NCBI GenBank assembly: GCA_017305195.1 | Contig: JAFKMU010000042.1 | Coordinates: 62,001-126,000 of the forward strand | Reading direction: 5' to 3' | Source of the DNA: Verrucomicrobiota bacterium | Lineage (GTDB): Bacteria > Verrucomicrobiota > Verrucomicrobiia > Chthoniobacterales > Terrimicrobiaceae | DNA length: 64,000 nucleotides | Part shown: piece after piece, positions 8,679-16,897 of the stretch | How the letters are laid out: every line of letters begins with the position of its first letter | Position numbering within the stretch: position 1 is the stretch's first letter | Position numbers and translations under genes: made by a program | The notes under the pieces: generated by a model | The model's input: the letters and a program-made list of their open reading frames with translations, nothing else | Databases searched by the model: none | What the model was told of the DNA's origin: nothing

Positions 8679-11039
8679 ATGATTCGCAAATCCAACCCAT
8701 CCGAAAACCCCGCGCCCTCCCACCATTCGATCACCGACCACCCCGGCATCGTCGAGGTCGTGCCACGTGACGCCAGCCGCGTCGAGATCGCCTTTGACCC
8801 CGCCCGCCTTTCCGAGAATGACGTCCGCAACATCGCTCTCGAGCACATCCAGCCGGATGCGTCGTTGCAGCGATTCGCCCTGCGCCTCGACGGGCAGGCC
8901 TGCGAAGCCGCCGCCGCCAAGCTGGAGCGCCGCATCGAGAATGTCCCCGGCGTCCGCCGCGCCACCGCCACCTACATCGGGCGCGTGCTCTGCCTCACCT
9001 TTGACAAATCCGTCGCCAGCGAAGCCTCCGTCCTCGCCGGAGCCCGCGCCGCCGGGGCCGACGTGCGTCCGCTGGAATCCCGTCGCGCCGCCAAGCCCAC
9101 CCTCTGGCAGCGCGCCAAGTCGGGCGACCTGAATGAGGAAATCTCCTGCGCCGTCGGCCTCGTCTTCCTCATCGCCTCCTTCATCGTCGAGCGCGCCGTG
9201 GCGAAGCACGGGCTCGCCGACTGGCTCTACTTCGGCGCCTACATCTTTTGCGGTCAATACGGCGTCCGCTCCGCCATCGCCTCGCTGCGCGAAAAGACGC
9301 TCGATGTCGACGTGCTCATGGTGCTGGCCGCGCTCGGTGCGGCGGCGGTCGGCTCGCCCTTCGAGGGCGCGCTGCTTCTCTTCCTCTTCAGCTTCTCCAA
9401 TGTCCTCCAGCGCCACGCGCTCGAGCGCACGCAGAATGCCATCGAGTCCCTCCTCACCCTCCGCCCGGAGACCGCCCTGCGCAAAACCGGCGCCACCACC
9501 GAGAGCGTGCCCGTGGATTCCCTCCAGGTGGGCGACGTCGTCATCGTGCGCCCCGGCGAGTTGATCCCGATCGACGGCGACGTGGTCGAGGGCTCCAGCA
9601 ACATCGACGAATCCAGCCTCACGGGCGAGTCCATACCCGTGCCAAAAGCCGCCGGTTCGCCCGTCTTTGGCGGCACGCTCAACCAGTCGGGCGCGATCGA
9701 GATTCGCGTGAACCACCGCGCGGAGGATTCCACGCTCGCCCGCATGGTGCGCCTCGTCGCCGAGGCCCAGGCGGAGAAGTCCAACACCCAGCGCTTCCTG
9801 GAAAAGGCCGAGCAGGGTTACGCCGCAGGCGTCATCGCCTTCACCGCGCTCGTCCTCCTCGTCCCCTGGCTGCTCTGGCACGAAAGTTTCGCCGTCGCCT
9901 TCTACCGGGCCATGACCGTGATGGTCGTCGCCTCGCCCTGCGCCCTCGTCATCAGCACCCCGGCCACCGTGCTTTCCGCCATCGGCGGCGCGGCCCGGCG
10001 CGGCGTGCTCATCAAGGGCGGCGCACATCTGGAGACCGCCACCCGCGTCGACATCGTCTGCCTCGACAAGACCGGCACGCTCACCGTGGGCAAGCCCACC
10101 GTCACCGACATCGTCACGGTCGGCGGCAACCACTTTGCATTGACCGCTCCTCTCCCCGCCGCTGGCGAGCAACTCCTCGCCACCTGCGCCAGCCTGGAGG
10201 CGAAATCCGAGCATCCGCTTGCCACCGCCGTCGTTCACGCCGCGCAAAAGGCAGGCCTCACGCTCTCGCCCGCGCAGAATTTCCAATCCTCGCCCGGCCG
10301 CGGGGCCGATGCCCTCATCGACGGCGCGCGCTACGTCGTCGGCAGCGAACGCCTCTTCGCGGAATCCTCCGCCTCCGGCATGGACGCCCTCCGCGCCGCC
10401 TCGCTCGATCTGCAATCCTCCGGCAAGTCCTGCATCTGGCTGGGCCGCCGCCTCGCCGATGATTCGCTCGTCGTGGAGGCCATCTTTGGCCTCGCCGACA
10501 CGCTCCGCCCGGAAGGCCGCGAGATCGTCCGCAAGCTCCACGCTCTCGGCGTGCGCAAGGTCGTCATGCTCACCGGCGACCAGCAGCCCGTCGCAGCCGC
10601 CATCGCAAAGGAAGCCGGTATTGACGAATTCCACGCCGCCCTCCTCCCCGCCGACAAGGTGGCCGCCATCCGTCAGTTGAAAACCGAGGGCATCGTCATG
10701 ATGGTCGGCGACGGCGTGAACGACGCGCCCGCCCTCGCCACCGCCCATCTCGGCGTGGCCATGGGAGCCGCCGGCACCGACATCGCGATGGAAACCGCCG
10801 ACATCGTCCTCATGGGCGACCGCCTCGACAACATCCCGCTCCTCGTCGGCATCGCCCGCCATTCCCGCCGCGTACTGATTCAGAACCTCACCTTCGCCTC
10901 CGGCGTCATCCTCGTCCTCCTCGCCGCCAGCCTCGGCTTCGCCCTGCCCCTGCCCTTGGGCGTCGTCGGCCACGAAGGCAGCACCGTCCTCGTCTGCCTC
11001 AACGGCCTGCGCCTGCTCGTTTACAAAGGAAAAAACTAG
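8679..11039 (+). CDS. P1B-4 type metal-transporting ATPase (CoaT/CtpD-like)
   Basis: 786 residues. The P-type core is complete: TGES, SPC at 419-421, the phosphorylated Asp463 in DKTGTLT, the HP locus (SEHPLAT), TGD and [10 protein letters not shown]. The metal-specificity signature is SPC plus HEGST (from His765) in the last membrane region. This defines the P1B-4 subgroup, linked to export of Co2+, Fe2+ or sometimes Zn2+, rather than Cu (CPC) or Zn/Cd (CPC plus an acidic residue). The N-terminal 140 residues resemble two degenerate HMA domains without CxxC. There is no adjacent regulator. It ends just before an inverted-repeat island. Confidence 0.93.
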   Translation: MIRKSNPSENPAPSHHSITDHPGIVEVVPRDASRVEIAFDPARLSENDVRNIALEHIQPDASLQRFALRLDGQACEAAAAKLERRIENVPGVRRATATYIGRVLCLTFDKSVASEASVLAGARAAGADVRPLESRRAAKPTLWQRAKSGDLNEEISCAVGLVFLIASFIVERAVAKHGLADWLYFGAYIFCGQYGVRSAIASLREKTLDVDVLMVLAALGAAAVGSPFEGALLLFLFSFSNVLQRHALERTQNAIESLLTLRPETALRKTGATTESVPVDSLQVGDVVIVRPGELIPIDGDVVEGSSNIDESSLTGESIPVPKAAGSPVFGGTLNQSGAIEIRVNHRAEDSTLARMVRLVAEAQAEKSNTQRFLEKAEQGYAAGVIAFTALVLLVPWLLWHESFAVAFYRAMTVMVVASPCALVISTPATVLSAIGGAARRGVLIKGGAHLETATRVDIVCLDKTGTLTVGKPTVTDIVTVGGNHFALTAPLPAAGEQLLATCASLEAKSEHPLATAVVHAAQKAGLTLSPAQNFQSSPGRGADALIDGARYVVGSERLFAESSASGMDALRAASLDLQSSGKSCIWLGRRLADDSLVVEAIFGLADTLRPEGREIVRKLHALGVRKVVMLTGDQQPVAAAIAKEAGIDEFHAALLPADKVAAIRQLKTEGIVMMVGDGVNDAPALATAHLGVAMGAAGTDIAMETADIVLMGDRLDNIPLLVGIARHSRRVLIQNLTFASGVILVLLAASLGFALPLPLGVVGHEGSTVLVCLNGLRLLVYKGKN

Positions 11040-11042
11040 GCA

Positions 11043-11406
11043 AAGTCGGAAGTGGGAATCCGGAAGTCGGAACGAGTGGCTCCCCGCCTTTTGTGTGTGG
11101 ATGCCCTTGCTGCGAGGTGGCGTAGGGCTGGCATCCTGCCGGCCTGCGAATTTGGTCGCCCAGTCGCGGCGCTACAGAAAGAAGTCTGACGGGCGGACCG
11201 CCCACCCCACCTCAATGGTCTGCGGCAAAGATAGCCGCTCTTTGGGCGGTCAGATCTGCCCGTCTCCAGAACAAACATTTTTAGAGACTTCCTCTGCCTT
11301 CCCTTCGTTCCCTTTGCTTCCTTCTGTTTAGAACTCTTGTTTTCGTACCTCCACACAAGTGGCGTGGCGGTAGAAATTCCGACTTCCGAAATCCCACTTC
11401 CGACTT
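11043..11406. repeat. Inverted-repeat island filling a convergent intergenic gap
   Basis: Arms at 11043-11072 and 11377-11406 are 30 bp each and complementary at 28 positions. Each arm contains an internal near-direct repeat of AAGTCGGAA. The arms begin 3 bp after the ATPase stop and end 4 bp before the permease stop, so the element occupies the whole gap between convergent genes. The interior has small G/C-rich palindromes (around 11192-11206 and 11242-11262). It also holds a pyrimidine-rich segment, 11293-11328, that recurs at 34481-34517. No coding capacity is evident. Confidence 0.7.
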
Positions 11407-11410
11407 AGCG

Positions 11411-12544
11411 TCAGTCGAGAGTGCGCCGATACCGCATCGCCCCAAACGCCATCACGACAACGCCAAAGGCGAGGATGGGCCACAGGTCCGGCCAGCTGTC
11501 GGCGAAGCCGTTGCCCTTGAGCATGATCCCTCGCAGCACGCGCAGAAAATGCGTGAGTGGAAGCATCTGGCCCAGTGTCTGCGCCCACTCCGGCATGCCC
11601 CGGAAGGGGAACATGAAGCCCGAGAGCAGCAGCGACGGCAGGAAAAAGAAGAACGACATCTGCATGGCCTGGAGCTGGTTCGTCGCCAGCGTGGAAATGG
11701 TAATACCCACCGCCAGCGTCGCCGCGATGAAGCACAGCGCCCCGAGGTAAAGCAGCCCGAGGTTGCCCACCATCGGCACCTGGAACAACACCCGCGCCGC
11801 CAGCAGGATCACCGTCACCTGCACGTAGCCGACCACGATGTAGGGAATGATCTTGCCTGTCATCACCTCGATCGGCACGGCGGGCGTGGCCAGCAGGCTT
11901 TCCATCGTGCCGCGCTCGCGTTCGCGCGTCACCGCCAGCGCCGTGATCACCACCATCGTCATCGTGAGCACCACGCCCATCAGGCCGGGCACGATGTTGT
12001 ACTGCGTCAGTCGGTCGGGATTGTACATGAGGTGAATCCGCAGTTCCGCCGGGCCGGGCTGGGCGGTGAATTTTTGCAGCGGCCCCTCCAGGTCGCGGTC
12101 AAAGGCCGAGCGAGCCACTTCGTTCACCACCTGCACGGCGGAACTCACCGCCGACGGGTCCGTCGCATCCACCTCCAGCAGCATGGGCGGCCTTTCACCC
12201 CGCACCAGCCGCTGCGAGAAATCGCTCGGCAGGCTGAGCACGAACTGCACATCGCCCCGCGCCAGCGCCTGCCGCGCCTCCTCCTCGTGCTCGAACTGGC
12301 CGACCACCGTGAAGTATTGACTCTGCTCCAGCGCATGGGCAAAGGAGCGGACGAACGGACTGTTGTCCGTCGACAGGATCGCCATCGGCAGGTGCTTCGG
12401 GTCCGTGTTGATCGCGTATCCGAAAAGGATGAGCTGGATGATCGGGATGCCGAACATCATGGCAAACGTCAGCCGATCCCGCCGCATCTGGATGAACTCC
12501 TTGCGGATGATGGCGAAGAAGCGGTGAATGCTGAAACCGTTCAT
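11411..12544 (-). CDS. ABC-2 type transporter permease
   Basis: 377 residues. One N-terminal transmembrane helix, a large extracytoplasmic domain (about 45-170), then five helices with the ABC-2 signature region (RERERGTMESLLATP). This is the topology of the YhhJ/YbhS/YbhR permeases. It forms an exporter with the ATPase encoded immediately upstream, with which it shares an ATGA overlap. In such systems a membrane fusion protein carries substrate across the periplasm; here that is the HlyD-family gene of the same operon. Substrates are probably toxic small molecules; not determinable. Confidence 0.93.
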   Translation of the reverse strand: MNGFSIHRFFAIIRKEFIQMRRDRLTFAMMFGIPIIQLILFGYAINTDPKHLPMAILSTDNSPFVRSFAHALEQSQYFTVVGQFEHEEEARQALARGDVQFVLSLPSDFSQRLVRGERPPMLLEVDATDPSAVSSAVQVVNEVARSAFDRDLEGPLQKFTAQPGPAELRIHLMYNPDRLTQYNIVPGLMGVVLTMTMVVITALAVTRERERGTMESLLATPAVPIEVMTGKIIPYIVVGYVQVTVILLAARVLFQVPMVGNLGLLYLGALCFIAATLAVGITISTLATNQLQAMQMSFFFFLPSLLLSGFMFPFRGMPEWAQTLGQMLPLTHFLRVLRGIMLKGNGFADSWPDLWPILAFGVVVMAFGAMRYRRTLD

Positions 12545-13467
12545 CGAAAATTATCCTCCGAGGTTTGCATGAGGCCGATAAAGGCATCCTCCAGCCCCGG
12601 CTCGATCCGCCGCCAGGTTTGTTTGCCGCCCGTCCGCAGCGAGGCGACACCCCGCTCCAGCGCCGCCTCGTCGCGGCCGCTCACGTGCAGCTTGTTGCCA
12701 AAGGCCGTGACCTGCTCGACGCCATCGCGCCCGCGCAGTTCCTTCGACAGCGCGCCGAGTTCCGGCCCGGAGACCTCCCAGGTCACGAGCCCCGCCGAGG
12801 CCAGCACGTCGCGAAGTGTGCCCATGGCCAGCAGCTTGCCGTAGGCGATGTAGGCGAGGCGATGGCAGCGCTCGGCCTCGTCCATGTAGTGCGTCGTCAC
12901 GAGCACGGTCAGCCCGTCGGCGGAAAGACGGTGAATCTCCTCCCAGAAATCGCGCCGCGCCTTGGGGTCCACGCCCGCCGTCGGCTCGTCGAGGAGCAGC
13001 AGCTCGGGTTGATGAATGAGGCACGCCGCCAGCGCGAGCCGCTGCTTCCAGCCGCCCGAGAGCGTCCCGGCCAGCTGGTTGCCGCGCCCTTCCAGTCCCA
13101 TGGATGCCACCGTGCGCTCGACCGCCTCGCGGGCGTGCTTGATCTGATAGATATCGGCGACAAATCGCAGGTTCTCCGCGATGGTCAGGTCCTCGTAGAG
13201 GCTGAATCGCTGCGTCATGTACCCGACGCGGCGCTTGATCTGGTCGCTCTCCGTCAGCACGTCGCAGCCCAGGCATGTGCCGCTGCCGGAGTCCGGCTGC
13301 AGCAGGCCGCACAGCATCCGCAGGAAGGTCGTCTTGCCGCTGCCGTTCGGCCCGAGGAAGCCGTATATCTCCCCGCGCCGCACCTGCATGGCGAGATTGT
13401 CCACCACCACGCGGCCATCGAAGGACTTGGTGATACCCTCGACGTCGATTGCCAGCTCCTCCGTCAC
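12541..13467 (-). CDS. ABC transporter ATP-binding protein
   Basis: 308 residues from a GTG at 13467 that overlaps the stop of the membrane fusion gene (GTGA). The upstream open frame is longer, but only this start gives a normal ABC N-terminus (EELAIDVEGITKSF). Walker A GPNGSGKTT, Q-loop region YMTQ, signature LSGGWKQR, Walker B LLLLDEPTAG, D-loop GVDP and H-loop TTHYMDE are all present. A C-terminal extension of about 80 residues follows, as in drug-export ATPases. It energises the adjacent ABC-2 permease. Confidence 0.95.
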   Translation of the reverse strand: MTEELAIDVEGITKSFDGRVVVDNLAMQVRRGEIYGFLGPNGSGKTTFLRMLCGLLQPDSGSGTCLGCDVLTESDQIKRRVGYMTQRFSLYEDLTIAENLRFVADIYQIKHAREAVERTVASMGLEGRGNQLAGTLSGGWKQRLALAACLIHQPELLLLDEPTAGVDPKARRDFWEEIHRLSADGLTVLVTTHYMDEAERCHRLAYIAYGKLLAMGTLRDVLASAGLVTWEVSGPELGALSKELRGRDGVEQVTAFGNKLHVSGRDEAALERGVASLRTGGKQTWRRIEPGLEDAFIGLMQTSEDNFR

Positions 13468-14300
13468 GGCTGCTTGCGCACGACCTCGACCGGCGCGCCG
13501 GGGTGCAGTTGTTTTGCCTGCTCCGGCGCGAGCCTTGCCTCGGCGAGGAAGACGAGCTTGTTGCGGTTCTCGCGGCTGTAGATGATCGGGAGCGTGTACT
13601 CGGCCGAGGGAGAGACAAAGCTCACCCTGCCCTCCAGCGGACCCGCCAGCCCGTCCATGCGAATCTCCACCGGCGTGCCGATCTGGTATTCCCCCAGCCT
13701 CGACTCGGGCAGGAAGAACCGCACCTTCATATACTCGGGCGGCAGGATCGAGGCCACGGGCGAACCCGCCGCCACCCACTCGCCGGGACGGTAATAGGTA
13801 TCGTACACCAGCCCGCCCGCCGGGGCCGGCTGCACCTTTTGCGAAAACCTCCAGTTCGCCTGCGCCAGCGCCCGCTCGTAGGCATTCACATTATGCTGGG
13901 CCGCGAGATATCCCTGCTCGGCCGTGTCAAAGTCCTCCGACGCGATGACGCGCTTGTCACGCAGGCTCTTGGCCCGGTCGTAGTCGAGCTTGGCCTTGGA
14001 GAGCCGCGTCTGGCTTTCCCGCAAGGACGCCTCCGCCTGCTGCATCGCCTCGCGCTCCTCCTCGCGCTCGAGGCCGAACAACTCCGCCCCCGCCTGCGCC
14101 TGGTCCCCTCGCTGCACCTTCAGGTCCTGGAGCTGGCCCGCGATGGGCGAGGAGACGTACACCATCTCGCCCTCCGCATAGCCCGACAGGTGTTCGTCCG
14201 CCTTGTCGCGGTTGTGTGTGAGCCAATACGCCGCGCCCCCGCCGATCAGCAGCACGAGGATCAGCGGCCGCAGCACCGTCGCCGGTTTCTTCTTTTTCAT
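13464..14300 (-). CDS. HlyD family membrane fusion (periplasmic adaptor) protein
   Basis: 278 residues from ATG 14300, which has a good GGAGGTG ribosome binding site 6 nt upstream and overlaps the tetR stop (ATGA). An N-terminal membrane anchor (about 9-28) precedes a biotinyl-lipoyl half motif (VYVSSPIAGQLQDLKVQRGD). A coiled-coil hairpin rich in Glu, Gln, Ala and Arg (about 75-150) and a second lipoyl half plus beta-barrel complete it. It links the inner-membrane ABC exporter to an outer-membrane channel, which is not encoded here. Confidence 0.93.
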   Translation of the reverse strand: MKKKKPATVLRPLILVLLIGGGAAYWLTHNRDKADEHLSGYAEGEMVYVSSPIAGQLQDLKVQRGDQAQAGAELFGLEREEEREAMQQAEASLRESQTRLSKAKLDYDRAKSLRDKRVIASEDFDTAEQGYLAAQHNVNAYERALAQANWRFSQKVQPAPAGGLVYDTYYRPGEWVAAGSPVASILPPEYMKVRFFLPESRLGEYQIGTPVEIRMDGLAGPLEGRVSFVSPSAEYTLPIIYSRENRNKLVFLAEARLAPEQAKQLHPGAPVEVVRKQP

Positions 14301-14902
14301 GAAAGCACCTCCCGGGCCTTCGCGGTGAAGACCCCTTGGAAAATCACGCGCAGGATCGTGTCGAGCGCCTGCACCGGCGGCATGTCGAGCGTCATCATAT
14401 GATCCACCCGCAGGATACCCTGCACACACGCGACCAGCATCCGCACCACCATCGCGGGCTTCACGTCCTCGCGGATGAACCCCTCGCGTATCCCCTCCTC
14501 CAGCAACCCGCCGAGGTACTTCGGTATCGCCTGCGCCCGGTACTCCTCCACGATGCGGAAAATCTCCGGTGTGTACCGCCGCAGATCGTCGATGAAGGCC
14601 GGACTCACCTCGCCCAGCCGCCGCTGCATGCCCAGCATGAGCCCGCGCACCTTCTCGTCAAAACCCGCTTCCATCGCCAGCACGGCCTGAAACTCCGCGT
14701 CCACCCGCCGCACCCGGCGGCGCATGATCCCGGCCACCAGGTCATCCTTGCTGGCAAAGTGCGCGTACAGCGTCTTCTTGCTCATCGCCAGCTCGCGAGC
14801 CAGTTCATCCATCGAGACACGATGAAACCCCCGCGAGAGAAAAATCCGCTCCGCCGCATCGAGGATTCTCCCCTCAGTCGAATTCGGCATTTCGGAAACC
14901 AT
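14297..14902 (-). CDS. TetR family transcriptional regulator
   Basis: 201 residues. The N-terminal helix-turn-helix is typical (ILDAAERIFLSRGFHRVSMDELARELAMSK, with the recognition helix near KKTLYAHF). The C-terminal ligand domain resembles the TetR_C group found with YbhG/YbhFSR-type pumps. It is the first gene of the regulator-adaptor-ATPase-permease operon and probably represses it. The start may be the second ATG at 14890: a TATAGT -10-like element at 14912-14907 would put the transcript start at about 14900, downstream of the first ATG. Confidence 0.93.
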   Translation of the reverse strand: MVSEMPNSTEGRILDAAERIFLSRGFHRVSMDELARELAMSKKTLYAHFASKDDLVAGIMRRRVRRVDAEFQAVLAMEAGFDEKVRGLMLGMQRRLGEVSPAFIDDLRRYTPEIFRIVEEYRAQAIPKYLGGLLEEGIREGFIREDVKPAMVVRMLVACVQGILRVDHMMTLDMPPVQALDTILRVIFQGVFTAKAREVLS

Positions 14903-14930
14903 GGAAACTATAATCGTTCATAAAGTTTCC
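14903..14930. promoter_or_regulatory. Probable TetR operator
   Basis: Inverted repeat GGAAACT (14903-14909) and AGTTTCC (14924-14930) with a 14-bp AT-rich spacer, directly upstream of the tetR start. A further GGAAAC copy lies at 14894-14899. Size, symmetry and position fit TetR autoregulation. Confidence 0.5.
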
Positions 14931-14981
14931 ACAGGCAACAAAATAACGCCGCGATGGTCAATTTTCACCAAAACCCGCCGC

Positions 14982-15629
14982 CTACCAGTCGGCGTTGTTT
15001 CCGCGCGTGTCGATATGGGTAAACCCGGCGTACCGGCCCACTCCACCCGCAAACATCCCACCCGAGCGCATCGCGCGAGCCATGGCCGAGACCTTCCCCG
15101 GAGCGCAAGGGAACACGATGTCGATCGCATTGTTGCGCATGTGGAAGGAATTGCTCTTCGCACCGGGGCACTTCGCGTTGTAAGCCGGGCTGCGATAGAC
15201 AGATACGACGTCCTTGACCTGGAGGTCGAGGCGATCCGCCAGCGAGTCGATCACCTTGAGCGTCGAGCGGACATTGTTCCACATCGACCTCGGCGGCAGC
15301 GAGTTATGCACCTTGCCCCGCATATGTGTGTGCGGCTCGATCAACTGCCGTACGGATACGAACTTCAGATGCGCCTTGCGCAAAAACTCGGCATACGAGG
15401 GCAGCATCGGCCCGAGCGTCGCCTGCCAGTCGGCGGGAATCTGCAAAGCACGCAACGTCGAGGGCGATGCGTTCGTATAACTGGAGAAGAAACCCATGAA
15501 AGCCTCAGATCGCGATGTGCCGGCAAAGAGTCCCGCGCCGGCAAGAGCAAGCAGCCGCAGCGCCGAGCGCCGGCCGAACTGTGCCCCGAGAGGCTCCGCA
15601 GTATGAGGTGTAACGTCAGAAGTGCTCAT
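14982..15629 (-). CDS. Tat-exported DUF882/YcbK-like M15 peptidase
   Basis: 215 residues from the ATG at 15629. A twin-arginine signal (GRRSALRLLALAGAGLFAGT) sends it across the membrane folded. The mature part is an M15A/DUF882 domain: the SVYRSPAYN segment, then SFHMRNNAIDI with the first zinc His and Asp, and GFTHIDTRG near the C-terminus with the last His. Family members act on peptidoglycan cross-links or stem peptides in the periplasm. It is divergent from the cytochrome oxidase operon, with no obvious functional tie. Confidence 0.87.
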   Translation of the reverse strand: MSTSDVTPHTAEPLGAQFGRRSALRLLALAGAGLFAGTSRSEAFMGFFSSYTNASPSTLRALQIPADWQATLGPMLPSYAEFLRKAHLKFVSVRQLIEPHTHMRGKVHNSLPPRSMWNNVRSTLKVIDSLADRLDLQVKDVVSVYRSPAYNAKCPGAKSNSFHMRNNAIDIVFPCAPGKVSAMARAMRSGGMFAGGVGRYAGFTHIDTRGNNADW

Positions 15630-15782
15630 TATTCGGAGTTGGCCGCTAACAAAACACACTTTGGCCAAACGCAAAATATTTTCTCGTTCGGGCCATTTCC
15701 TAGCAACTTTCACGCCACCCCAGCCCCGCTCCCTTCGCAAAAAAATTCCGGGAGCGGTCAAAAAGTTGGGTTTTTTGAAAAA

Positions 15783-16895
15783 ATGAGTTCCCCAAACTGG
15801 AATGCTTGGTTAACCACATCCCCGGTGAGAGCAAGAGGTCTATCTTTTTATAGTTTTTTGACGACCTGTTTAATGATGGCCGTCGGGGCGACCGGAGCCC
15901 ATGCGCAGGGCGCGGGCGCCGATCTTCCGACCCACATGGTCGCGGACATGTTCAAGCCTCTGTCACGTCCGGCAGAGATGATCCATGAGACATCGCTCCT
16001 CGTGCTGGTCATTTGCGCGGTGATCTTCTTCGTGGTCGCAGGCCTGCTCCTGTACATCGTCCTGCGCTTCCGCAAGAAACCGACCGACAACACCCAGGAG
16101 CCGCCGCAGATCTACGGCAGCACGAATATCGAGCTCGCCTGGACCGTCATCCCGATCCTCATCACGGTCGTATTGATCCTCGTCACCAGCCGCACCATCG
16201 GCGAGATCCAGAATGCCAAGCTGCCCGAGGACGCCCTCCAGATCCGCGTCGTCGGCCACCAATGGTGGTGGGAGGTTCACTACCCGCAGTACGGCATCAT
16301 CACCGCCAACGAGATTCACATCCCCGTCAGCAGCAAGGACCCGGCGAAAGCCCGGCCGACCGAGATCATCCTCCAGTCCGCCGACGTGATCCACTCCTTC
16401 TGGGTGCCTCAGCTCGCGGGCAAGGTGGACCTGATCCCCAATCGCACCAACAAGATGTGGGTCGACCCGTACACCATCGGCACCTTCTTCGGCAACTGCG
16501 CCGAGTACTGCGGCACGCAGCACGCCAACATGCTCCTGCGCGTCATCGTCGATACCCCGGAGAATTTCGAGAAATGGGTCGCCGACCAGAAGGCCCCCGT
16601 CCCGCCGCCGCAGACCGCCCAGGAGATCGAAGGCCGCCGCCTCTACTACGCCAACGCCTGCGTAAACTGCCACACCATCGGCGACAGCGTTTCCAAGGGC
16701 ATCTTCGGCCCCGACCTCACCAAGCTCATGACCCGCCAGACCATCGGCGCGGGCGTCGCTCCCCTGAACCATGAAAATCTCCTGAGCTGGGTCCGCGATC
16801 CGCAGATCCTCAAGGTCGGCTGCCTCATGCCGAACATGCAACTCCTCGATACCGAGGCCGAGGCCATCACGGCCTACCTCGAAACGCTGAAATAA
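15783..16895 (+). CDS. coxB: Cytochrome c oxidase subunit II with fused cytochrome c domain (caa3 type)
   Basis: 370 residues from ATG 15783. A signal sequence ends near AHA-QG. Two transmembrane helices follow (about 58-80 and 107-129), then the CuA cupredoxin domain. CuA ligands are visible: His in VIHSF, Cys239, Cys243, His247 and Met250 (CAEYCGTQHANM). The C-terminal 90 residues form a class I cytochrome c with CVNCH at 293-297 and a downstream Met. This fused form defines caa3 oxidases, which accept electrons through the tethered haem. It leads the large respiratory operon; no Shine-Dalgarno is visible and the upstream region is T/A-rich. Confidence 0.97.
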   Translation: MSSPNWNAWLTTSPVRARGLSFYSFLTTCLMMAVGATGAHAQGAGADLPTHMVADMFKPLSRPAEMIHETSLLVLVICAVIFFVVAGLLLYIVLRFRKKPTDNTQEPPQIYGSTNIELAWTVIPILITVVLILVTSRTIGEIQNAKLPEDALQIRVVGHQWWWEVHYPQYGIITANEIHIPVSSKDPAKARPTEIILQSADVIHSFWVPQLAGKVDLIPNRTNKMWVDPYTIGTFFGNCAEYCGTQHANMLLRVIVDTPENFEKWVADQKAPVPPPQTAQEIEGRRLYYANACVNCHTIGDSVSKGIFGPDLTKLMTRQTIGAGVAPLNHENLLSWVRDPQILKVGCLMPNMQLLDTEAEAITAYLETLK

Positions 16896-16897
16896 TC

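Noticed and set aside
8571..10973. 800-residue antisense frame opposite the P1B-4 ATPase
   Set aside because: Composition (Gly, Asp, Glu, Ala and Val rich, no motifs) is that of an antisense shadow in GC-rich DNA; the plus-strand ATPase is certain.
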